This document shows, piece by piece, positions 1-5,384 of a DNA stretch of 5,384 nucleotides. Source of the DNA: Firmicutes bacterium UBA995 (GTDB lineage: Bacteria > Bacillota > Sulfobacillia > UBA995); assembly GCA_002291985.1 (NCBI GenBank), contig DBBB01000113.1, positions 1 through 5,384 on the forward strand, written 5' to 3'. Within the stretch, counting starts at the first letter, position 1, and every line of letters begins with the position of its first letter. Both the position numbers and the translations under genes were made by a program. The notes under the pieces were generated by a model. That model was not told the DNA's origin and made no database searches. It saw nothing but the letters and a program-made list of their open reading frames with translations.

Positions 1-1
1 C

Positions 2-757
2 CCCCGGCTCCTTCTGGCCTTCGCGGTGACGGCGGCCTATGGGCTGTTGGGCTTCTTCGACGATTACTCCAAGGTGGTGCTGCGGCGATCGCTCGGCCTC
101 AAGGCCCGCCACAAACTGGCCTACCAGTGCGTCGTGGGCCTGGCGATGGGACTTGCGGCGCTTGAACTACCCGGGCATGGCACGAGCGTGCGCTTGCCCT
201 TCGTCGAACTGGGCTTGGACCTCGGCCCGACCTACCCGGTCTTCGTCAGCCTGCTGACCGTGGCCACCGGCAACAGCGTCAACCTGGCCGACGGGGTGGA
301 CGGGCTGGCCGCGGGACTGATGGCCATCGCCATGACAACCTATGCCCTGCTGGCCATGGTGCTGGGCGCCGCCGACATCCTCATCTTCTGTCTGGTGACG
401 GTCGGGGGGTGCCTGGGATTCCTCGTGCATAACTGGCACCCGGCCCGCGTGTTCATGGGTGACACCGGCTCGCTGGCCCTGGGGGGAGCGCTGGCGTCGG
501 CGGCGGTACTCACCCGCACCGAACTCGTTCTCCCTGTAATCGCCGGCGTGTTCGTGGTGGAGACGCTATCGGTGATGCTTCAGGTGATGGCGTTTCGCCT
601 TACCGGCCGCCGGATCATCCGGATGAGCCCGCTTCACCATCACTTCGAGCTGTGCGGCTGGTCGGAGCGCAAGGTCGTCCTCGTGTTCTGGGGAGCAGGC
701 ATCGCTTTTTCGGTTCTCGCCCTGGTGGGGATGGCATGGGGGGCGCCGCCATGGTGA
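2..757 (+). CDS. mraY: Phospho-N-acetylmuramoyl-pentapeptide-transferase MraY (partial, 5' end outside window)
   Basis: MraY is the integral membrane enzyme that moves phospho-MurNAc-pentapeptide from its UDP carrier to undecaprenyl phosphate, making lipid I at the inner face of the membrane. The reading frame is open from base 2, and 251 residues are visible. The family is about 320-360 residues, so the first membrane helices lie upstream; the GTG at base 26 is internal and not the start. Visible family motifs are the paired aspartates of GFFDDYSK (codons at 59-64), NLADGVDGLA (aspartates at 290 and 299), the HPARVFMGDTGS block (aspartate at 461) and the histidine triplet of MSPLHHHFE (635-643), followed by GWSERKVV and a last hydrophobic helix. 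The usual NLTDGLDGLA motif has Ala for Thr here, which looks like natural variation. The stop TGA (755-757) overlaps the next gene, so the two are co-transcribed. The gene normally found next, murD, is missing. Confidence 0.97.
   Translation, partial: PRLLLAFAVTAAYGLLGFFDDYSKVVLRRSLGLKARHKLAYQCVVGLAMGLAALELPGHGTSVRLPFVELGLDLGPTYPVFVSLLTVATGNSVNLADGVDGLAAGLMAIAMTTYALLAMVLGAADILIFCLVTVGGCLGFLVHNWHPARVFMGDTGSLALGGALASAAVLTRTELVLPVIAGVFVVETLSVMLQVMAFRLTGRRIIRMSPLHHHFELCGWSERKVVLVFWGAGIAFSVLALVGMAWGAPPW
738..743 (+). promoter_or_regulatory. Candidate ribosome binding site of ftsW (inside the mraY coding region)
   Basis: A run of six G lies seven bases before the ATG at 751 and could pair weakly with the 16S rRNA tail. 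A second candidate, GGTGGGG at 724-730, lies five bases before the alternative ATG at 736. The sequence does not settle between them. Because the start lies within the end of mraY, translational coupling probably contributes whichever is used. Confidence 0.4.
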
Positions 758-1869
758 CGGGTACGCGCTCGCGATCACGACGGGGATCTCCCGACCCCTA
801 CATATTCCTGATCGCGATCACCCTTCTAGGACTGGGTCTGGTCATGATCCTCTCGGCCAGCCTGGTGAAAGCGGAAGCGTGGTACGGCGATCCCACTTTC
901 TACCTCCGGCGCCAGGTGCTATGGGCGGTGATCGGCCTGGTGATCATGGCGATCGGCGTGCGCGTCGATTACCATCTGTACCGGAAGTGGGCGGCGCCAT
1001 TCATGGTGGCTGCCCTTATCCTCCTGGTCGCCGTGCTGTTGCCGGGAGTGGCGCAACCCGGCACCGGTGCCCGCCGATGGATAGACCTCGGCGCCCTGGC
1101 CTTCCAGCCCGCGGAACTGGCCAAACTCGCAGCGATCATCTTCGTGGCGGTGGGACTCGCCGGACGCCCTGAACGGATAGGACGGTTCGCGACCGGGGTA
1201 CTGCCCTGGGTGGGGCTGGGGGGCGCGATCTTCCTGCTCATCCTCGCCCAACCCGATCTCGGTACCGCCATCCACATCGCCGCCACACTCTTTTCCCTTT
1301 TGTTCATGGCAGGCGCCCGGCCGGGCCACCTGGCTCTCCTCGTCGTCGCTGCCCTGCCGGCCCTGGTCTGGGCGGTGCTGAGCGCCGAGTATCGCCTGGC
1401 ACGAGTCCTCACTTTTCTCCGACCTTTTGACGATCCCCTCGGCGCAGGCTTCCAGATCATCCAGTCGCTCTATGCGCTGGGGAGCGGTCGAATCTTCGGC
1501 GTCGGACTGGGACGCGGCGTTCAAAAACATTTCTACCTGCCCGAACAGCACACCGACTTCATCTTCGCCGTGCTCGGAGAGGAACTCGGGTTGGTGGGTG
1601 GGACTTTCGTGCTCCTCCTCTTCCTCGGGTTCGCATGGCGGGGCTATCTTGCGGCGGTCAACGCCCCTGACACCCTGGGTTCATTGCTCGCGGCAGGGAT
1701 CACTACCATGATCATGCTTCAGGCGACGATGAACATAGGCGTGGTAACCAACACCCTGCCCATCACCGGCATTCCTCTGCCCTTCCTGAGCTTTGGGGGT
1801 TCGTCGCTCGTCACCTGCATGGCGGGGGTGGGGATACTGCTCAACATATCGCGCCACGGCCGAAAATGA
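751..1869 (+). CDS. ftsW: SEDS-family peptidoglycan glycosyltransferase FtsW (or SpoVE)
   Basis: SEDS proteins polymerise lipid II into glycan strands together with a class B penicillin-binding protein; FtsW acts at the division septum and SpoVE in spore cortex synthesis. From the ATG at 751 the product is 372 residues, typical of the family, with about ten hydrophobic segments beginning near residue 17. Visible SEDS motifs are GARRWIDLG (106-114), QPAELAK (119-125, usually QPSE), AQPDLGTA (166-173), GFQIIQSLYALGSG (233-246), and YLPEQHTDFIFAVLGEELG (262-280). In the last of these Asp269 matches the catalytic aspartate of FtsW/RodA. The C-terminal block is TNTLPITGIPLPFLSFGGSS (333-352). The start is not certain: ATG 751 gives a 7-base overlap with mraY and a G6 run at a suitable distance; ATG 736 (GGTGGGG upstream) and GTG 754 (4-base overlap) are alternatives. 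Location in the dcw cluster favours FtsW/SpoVE over RodA, but sequence alone does not separate FtsW from SpoVE. Confidence 0.95.
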   Translation: MVTGTRSRSRRGSPDPYIFLIAITLLGLGLVMILSASLVKAEAWYGDPTFYLRRQVLWAVIGLVIMAIGVRVDYHLYRKWAAPFMVAALILLVAVLLPGVAQPGTGARRWIDLGALAFQPAELAKLAAIIFVAVGLAGRPERIGRFATGVLPWVGLGGAIFLLILAQPDLGTAIHIAATLFSLLFMAGARPGHLALLVVAALPALVWAVLSAEYRLARVLTFLRPFDDPLGAGFQIIQSLYALGSGRIFGVGLGRGVQKHFYLPEQHTDFIFAVLGEELGLVGGTFVLLLFLGFAWRGYLAAVNAPDTLGSLLAAGITTMIMLQATMNIGVVTNTLPITGIPLPFLSFGGSSLVTCMAGVGILLNISRHGRK

Positions 1870-3002
1870 GAGTGCTCTTGACGGGAGGCGGCACGGGAGG
1901 ACATGCCTACCCGGCCCTCGCCATCGCCCGGGCCCTCCGGGAACTCGTTCCCGGGGTTGAACTGCTGTACGCCGGCACCGAAAGGGGCATGGAGGCAGAC
2001 CTGGCTGGGCGCGAGGGGATAACTTACCGGGCGGTCCGGGCCCGGGGCCTTGTGGGCAAGTCCTTACCCGACCTGGCGCGAGGGGTTCGCGAGCTGGCCG
2101 TGGGTTCCGTGCAAGCCTGGCGAGTCGTGCGGGACTTCCGGCCGGCGGTGGCGGTGGGCACCGGGGGTTACGTCCAGGTACCGGTGGTGCTGGCGGCATT
2201 CGCCGGCGGCGTGCCCGTCCTCTTGCAGGAACAAAACGCCTTCCCGGGAAGGGCCAACCGATGGCTTTCGCGGTGGGCCGGCGCCGTCGGGGTGCCGTAC
2301 CCGGAGACGGTCGCAGCCTTCCCCCGGGGGACGAACTGCGTGGTCACGGGCAACCCCGTGCGACGGGAAGTGGTCGCCACCACCCGCGAGCAAGGAGCAC
2401 GGGCGCTAGGGCTCGATCCCTCCTTGCCGACCGTGTATGCCTTTGGCGGCAGCCTCGGCGCTCGCCGCCTGAACCAGGCGTTGCTGGACGCAGTGCCGGA
2501 ACTTGTGGGCCGCCCGGGGCTGCAGCTTGTGTGGTCGACGGGCAAGGGCCAGCTTGAGCAGGTGATGGTCGGCCTGGCGGCGAAGAACGTGCACCCGTCA
2601 CGCCGGCCCGGCCTGGTAGTCCGCGAGTACTTCCATGATGCGCCCGCGGCTCTCGCTGCCGCCGACCTGGTGGTGGGACGGGGCGGGGGTATCACCCTGG
2701 CCGAGATCACCTCCCGGGGACTGCCCGCAGTGATCGTCCCGTCACCCAACGTGGCGCACGACGAACAGACTCATAACGCCAGGGTCCTCGAGGCCAGGGG
2801 CGCGGCCCGACTGGTGCCGGAGAACGAACTCGACGGCCCTCGCCTCGCCGGGGAGATCAGGACCATCCTGGACGACCCGTGTCTGAGACGGTCCATGGCC
2901 GCGGCCAGCCGGACGCTGGGCCGACCGGATGCCGCCCGCCGGCTGGCGGAGCTTGCGCTTTCCCTGTCCGGGACATCTGTAACCCGGTATGGGGGGGGAT
3001 GA
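1866..3002 (+). CDS. murG: UDP-N-acetylglucosamine--undecaprenyl-PP-MurNAc-pentapeptide GlcNAc transferase MurG
   Basis: MurG is the membrane-associated GT-B glycosyltransferase that adds GlcNAc from UDP-GlcNAc to lipid I, giving lipid II, the substrate of the FtsW/PBP polymerases. The product is 378 residues, normal for the family. The N-terminal acceptor domain shows the glycine-rich GGTGGH loop (8-13), a second glycine loop VGTGGY (97-102), QEQNAFPG (121-128; many homologues have HEQN) and TGNPVR (161-166). The C-terminal donor domain begins with GGSLGARRLN (194-203) and continues with the UDP-GlcNAc site GRGGGITLAE (271-280) and HDEQTHNA (298-305). The ATG overlaps the ftsW stop as ATGA. 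No clear Shine-Dalgarno sequence precedes it, so reinitiation after ftsW is the likely mode of translation (inference). The end is peculiar: the last codons run through a G8 tract and give the tail YGGG. One G fewer would extend the protein by about 14 residues to a stop overlapping the murC start. Confidence 0.97.
   Translation: MRVLLTGGGTGGHAYPALAIARALRELVPGVELLYAGTERGMEADLAGREGITYRAVRARGLVGKSLPDLARGVRELAVGSVQAWRVVRDFRPAVAVGTGGYVQVPVVLAAFAGGVPVLLQEQNAFPGRANRWLSRWAGAVGVPYPETVAAFPRGTNCVVTGNPVRREVVATTREQGARALGLDPSLPTVYAFGGSLGARRLNQALLDAVPELVGRPGLQLVWSTGKGQLEQVMVGLAAKNVHPSRRPGLVVREYFHDAPAALAAADLVVGRGGGITLAEITSRGLPAVIVPSPNVAHDEQTHNARVLEARGAARLVPENELDGPRLAGEIRTILDDPCLRRSMAAASRTLGRPDAARRLAELALSLSGTSVTRYGGG
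2991..2998 (+). repeat. G8 homopolymer at the 3' end of murG
   Basis: Eight consecutive G form the last glycine codons of murG, directly before its TGA stop at 3000-3002. Losing one G would shift reading into a frame that passes through the ATG at 3007 and stops at TGA 3040-3042, overlapping the murC start. Such tracts are prone to sequencing error, polymerase slippage or ribosomal slippage. Only the C-terminal tail of MurG would be affected. Confidence 0.85.
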
Positions 3003-3023
3003 TAGCATGGGATACTGGCGGCC

Positions 3024-3032
3024 GGAGAGGGG
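3024..3032 (+). promoter_or_regulatory. Ribosome binding site of murC, fixing a TTG start
   Basis: The purine stretch GGAGAGGGG ends six bases before the TTG at 3039, an ideal spacing. The nearest in-frame ATG, at 3048, would lie fifteen bases away, too far for this site. It is the clearest Shine-Dalgarno sequence in the window and sits in the only intergenic spacer longer than ten bases. Confidence 0.75.
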
Positions 3033-3038
3033 TGGCTC

Positions 3039-4439
3039 TTGACCACGATGGTATCCGGCGACGATTGGCAACGCGTGCACCTGATCGGGATCGGTGGATC
3101 GGGAATGAGCGCGATCGCGGCAATCCTGGTCCGGATGGGTTGTCGGGTAACCGGGTCCGACCTCCGTGAGTCGGAGACCGTTCGCAAGCTGGAAGGCCTT
3201 GGCGTCACCGTCTATCGGGGCCACCGTCCCGAGCACCTGGGGAGGCCAGATCTGGTGGTCATCTCCACGGCGGTGAGCGATGACAACCCCGAACTCGAGG
3301 CGGCCCGTAAGCGGGGCTTCCCCGTGTTGCGTCGCATCGAGATGCTGAACCTGGCCTTGAGAGGGAAGCGCATGATCGCCGTGTCCGGCAGCCACGGCAA
3401 GACCACCACGACCTCGCTGGTGTATCGGATCCTCCGCCAGGCGGGCCACGATCCCACCCTGGTGGTCGGGGGAATTCAGCCGGAACTGGGCACGGGCGCC
3501 GAGCTGGGAGGCGGTGAGTTCGCCGTGGTGGAGGCGGATGAGAGTGACGGATCTCTACTGAAACTCTCGCCGTCGGTGGCGCTGGTGACCAACGTGGATG
3601 ACGATCACCTGAACTACTACGGGAGCCTGGACGCCCTGACCGAGGCTTTCCGGCAGTTCCTCGATCGGCCGGGGGGGGCAGGGCTGGCCGTGCTGTGCGC
3701 CGACGATCATCGCCTGGCCACGTTGCGGCCACAGCTCGAAACTCCTGCTGCGACCTACGCCATCCGCGCCACGGCGGACTACACGGCCTGCCACATCAAC
3801 CTTGAGCCACGCCGGATCTGCTTCGATGTCTACCGGGAGCGGCAGCTTATGGGCAGGGTGGAGTTGGCCGTCCCCGGCATGCACAACGTCGTGAATGCGC
3901 TGGGGGCGATCGCGACGGCCGATCGCCTGGGCATCCCCTTTGCCGTCTGCCGGGAAGCGTGCCGGACTTTCAGCGGTGTGGAGCGGCGTTACCAGATTCT
4001 CGGGACGGCCGGGGGGATCACGGTGATGGACGACTACGGTCATCACCCCACCGAGATCGAGGTGACGCTCGCCACGTTGGCCGCGGAGGGCTATCGGCGG
4101 ATGCTGGTGATCTTCCAGCCTCACCGTTACACGCGGACGGCCCGGTTGCACCGGGAGTTCGGGCCTCCTTTCCGGTACGCCTCGATGGTCATAGTGCCTC
4201 CCCTTTTCGCCGCGAGTGAGCCGCCCCAGGAGGGGGTAAGCTCGGCACTGATCGTGGCGGCGATCCGGGAGCGGGCCGGCCGGGAAGTGGTGCCTGTGCC
4301 CGATCTCGATTCGGCCCTGGCCGTGGTGGTGGAGCTTGCCCGACCCGGGGATGTCGTATTGACGCTCGGTTGCGGCGATGTAGGAGAACTCGCTCCCCGT
4401 ATCCTCCAGGCCATTCGCGATGAGCAAGGCAGAAAGTAG
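3039..4439 (+). CDS. murC: UDP-N-acetylmuramate--L-alanine ligase MurC
   Basis: MurC is the cytoplasmic ATP-dependent ligase that joins the first peptide residue, normally L-alanine, to UDP-MurNAc. The product is 466 residues with the three-domain Mur ligase layout. The N-terminal UDP-binding Rossmann domain has GIGGSGMSAIA (17-27) and TGSD (38-41). The central ATPase domain has the P-loop GSHGKTTTTS (117-126, Lys121), EADESD (165-170), TNVDDDHLNYYG (184-195) and HNVVNALGAIA (282-292). The C-terminal domain has GVERRYQ (313-319), DDYGHHPTEI (331-340) and FQPHRYTRT (359-367). DDYGHHP and the GIGGSGMS start identify MurC rather than MurD, MurE or MurF. Mpl, a recycling ligase of mainly Gram-negative bacteria, is a less likely alternative given the operon. 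The TTG start is chosen for its well-placed ribosome binding site. An internal G8 tract at 3671-3678 is read in frame, with the motifs intact on both sides. Confidence 0.97.
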   Translation: MTTMVSGDDWQRVHLIGIGGSGMSAIAAILVRMGCRVTGSDLRESETVRKLEGLGVTVYRGHRPEHLGRPDLVVISTAVSDDNPELEAARKRGFPVLRRIEMLNLALRGKRMIAVSGSHGKTTTTSLVYRILRQAGHDPTLVVGGIQPELGTGAELGGGEFAVVEADESDGSLLKLSPSVALVTNVDDDHLNYYGSLDALTEAFRQFLDRPGGAGLAVLCADDHRLATLRPQLETPAATYAIRATADYTACHINLEPRRICFDVYRERQLMGRVELAVPGMHNVVNALGAIATADRLGIPFAVCREACRTFSGVERRYQILGTAGGITVMDDYGHHPTEIEVTLATLAAEGYRRMLVIFQPHRYTRTARLHREFGPPFRYASMVIVPPLFAASEPPQEGVSSALIVAAIRERAGREVVPVPDLDSALAVVVELARPGDVVLTLGCGDVGELAPRILQAIRDEQGRK

Positions 4440-4442
4440 GTG
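4438..4442 (+). promoter_or_regulatory. Candidate ribosome binding site of murA
   Basis: AGGTG overlaps the murC stop codon and ends seven bases before the GTG at 4450, supporting that start. A competing purine run, GGGGAG at 4452-4457, could instead serve GTG 4462 or GTG 4465, which would shorten the protein by four or five residues. Confidence 0.45.
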
Positions 4443-4449
4443 CCCCGGC

Positions 4450-5384
4450 GTGGGGAGTTTAGTGGTGAGGGGCGGCGTGCGCTTGCGGGGACAGGTACGG
4501 GTGAACGGCGCAAAGAACGCTACCTTGCCGATCCTGGCCGCCTGCCTGTTGACGCGGTCCCAGTGCGTGGTACTGGATGCTCCGCGCCTGAGGGACACGG
4601 CGGTGATGCAAAAGATTCTGGCTAGCCTGGGAGCATACGTCGGCGACGAGTGCCTCCCGGGTAGCAGGCGGGCGCTGGTGGTCCGGGCTGATGCGCTGAA
4701 CGGCTACGAGGTGCCTGACCAGCTTGTGGGGGAGATGCGGTCGTCCATCTTCCTCATGGGACCTCTCCTCGGCAGGGTGGGTAGGGTCAGGATTTCTCAC
4801 CCGGGAGGCTGTGCCATCGGCCTTCGACCCATCGACTTGCACCTGGCGGGCCTGCAGGCTATGGGGGCGACAATTCGCGAGCGGGGCGGGTACATTGACG
4901 CGGAGACTACGGGCTTGCGGGGAGGGGAGATCCACCTGGACTTCCCGAGCGTCGGCGCCACCGAGAACCTGATGATGGCGGCGGCCCTCGCTCAGGGGAC
5001 CACGCTCATCCGCAATGCCGCCAAGGAACCGGAGATCGTCGATCTGCAAAACTTCCTCAATGCCCTGGGCGGCCGCATCCGCGGCGCGGGCACCGGCGAC
5101 ATCCGCGTGGATGGTGTCGGACGCCTTTGCGGAGGAGAACACGCGGTGATCCCCGACCGCATCGAGGCGGGGACCTTGCTGGCCGCGGTGGGCTCGGTTG
5201 GCGGCGAGATCCGTTTGACCAATGTCATCCCCGAACACCTCGAGGCAATGCTGGCCAAGCTGCGTGAGGCGGGCCTCGAGGTCCGGCGTGACGGGGATGC
5301 CCTGGTTGCCTGCGGGGCTCTCCCCCTTCGTGCCACCGACTTCAAGACTCTGCCTTACCCGGGGTTTCCCACCGACATGCAGCC
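4450..5384 (+). CDS. murA: UDP-N-acetylglucosamine 1-carboxyvinyltransferase MurA (partial, 3' end outside window)
   Basis: MurA is the cytoplasmic EPSP-synthase-fold enzyme that transfers enolpyruvate from PEP to UDP-GlcNAc, the committed step of peptidoglycan synthesis and the target of fosfomycin. The frame stays open from GTG 4450 to the window edge, showing 311 residues of a family of about 420. Visible features are GAKN with Lys22 and Asn23 (same numbering as E. coli MurA), MRSSIF (96-101, Arg97 in the place of E. coli Arg91), and PGGCAIGLRPIDLH (118-131). Cys121 there matches the catalytic, fosfomycin-alkylated Cys115. FPTDMQ (306-311) carries Asp309, equivalent to the E. coli base Asp305. 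With Cys present, the enzyme is expected to be fosfomycin-sensitive (inference). GTG 4450 is preferred because the resulting N-terminus, MGSLVVRGGVRLRG, aligns without gaps with the B. subtilis MurAA start as I recall it. The gene follows murC after ten bases; the murB gene often found near this position is absent. Confidence 0.95.
   Translation, partial: MGSLVVRGGVRLRGQVRVNGAKNATLPILAACLLTRSQCVVLDAPRLRDTAVMQKILASLGAYVGDECLPGSRRALVVRADALNGYEVPDQLVGEMRSSIFLMGPLLGRVGRVRISHPGGCAIGLRPIDLHLAGLQAMGATIRERGGYIDAETTGLRGGEIHLDFPSVGATENLMMAAALAQGTTLIRNAAKEPEIVDLQNFLNALGGRIRGAGTGDIRVDGVGRLCGGEHAVIPDRIEAGTLLAAVGSVGGEIRLTNVIPEHLEAMLAKLREAGLEVRRDGDALVACGALPLRATDFKTLPYPGFPTDMQ

Noticed and set aside
652..750. 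A 33-residue N-terminal extension of FtsW from ATG 652
   Set aside because: This stretch is the conserved C-terminal GWSERKVV region of MraY in another frame. The extension is Arg/Gly-rich and unlike FtsW N-termini, so a start at 736-754 is far more likely.
919..1551. A 210-codon minus-strand open frame opposite ftsW
   Set aside because: It is strongly charged and Gln/Glu/Asp-rich, the expected complement of hydrophobic membrane-protein codons; it has no motif and no plausible start signal.
3003..3038. Internal promoter or terminator in the murG-murC spacer
   Set aside because: The 36 bases are GC-rich, lack recognisable -35/-10 elements and show no hairpin followed by a T run.
3007..3042. 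An independent 11-codon leader peptide gene between murG and murC
   Set aside because: The start is ordinary and the peptide shows no attenuator-like codon run or terminator hairpin. It is better explained as the reading frame reached by a one-base change in the G8 tract, or as chance.
3555..4598. A 347-codon open frame on the minus strand, opposite murC and the murA start
   Set aside because: It lies antisense to murC, whose family motifs span the region. The translation is rich in Arg, Pro and His without recognisable domains, as expected when GC-rich coding DNA is read on the opposite strand.
4440..4625. A 61-codon + strand frame starting just after murC
   Set aside because: It overlaps the beginning of murA in another frame; the GAKN-containing frame starting at 4450 is the real gene.
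4459..5238. A 259-codon minus-strand open frame opposite murA
   Set aside because: The + strand frame here is unmistakably MurA with all catalytic residues. The minus frame has low-complexity, unfamiliar composition and spans no independent signals.

Overview
The window is one uninterrupted stretch of a division and cell wall (dcw) operon. It is read entirely on the + strand, and all five genes belong to peptidoglycan precursor synthesis or polymerisation: mraY (5' end missing) - ftsW/spoVE - murG - murC - murA (3' end missing). The DNA is GC-rich, with strong G/C preference at third codon positions. Starts are mixed (ATG, ATG, TTG, GTG). The presence of murA inside the cluster, and the style of the MurG, FtsW and MurA proteins, recall GC-rich Bacillota/Clostridia-like lineages (inference). 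The sequence alone does not fix the genus.

Layout: bases 2-757 hold the C-terminal three quarters of MraY. Its stop overlaps the start of the SEDS glycosyltransferase gene (751-1869). That stop overlaps the murG start in an ATGA (1866-3002). A 36-base spacer carrying a Shine-Dalgarno sequence precedes murC (TTG start, 3039-4439). A 10-base gap leads to murA (GTG start, 4450 to the window edge). There is no room for an internal promoter or terminator, and I saw none. No RNA genes, mobile elements, CRISPR arrays or foreign-looking segments were found, and no gene-free stretch exceeds about 40 bases.

How the genes work together: MurA starts the pathway by adding enolpyruvate to UDP-GlcNAc. MurC adds the first amino acid, normally L-alanine, to UDP-MurNAc. 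MraY transfers phospho-MurNAc-pentapeptide to undecaprenyl phosphate to make lipid I. MurG adds GlcNAc to make lipid II. FtsW/SpoVE polymerises lipid II with a partner class B PBP. Two steps usually encoded in such clusters are absent at their expected places: murD (commonly between mraY and ftsW) and murB (commonly next to murC or murG). The junctions are too tight to hide remnants, so these genes must lie outside the window.

I do not see a previously undescribed system here. The points most worth checking are the missing murD/murB, and a G8 tract at the end of murG where a one-base change would turn the only sizeable gap of the operon into a 4-base overlap.
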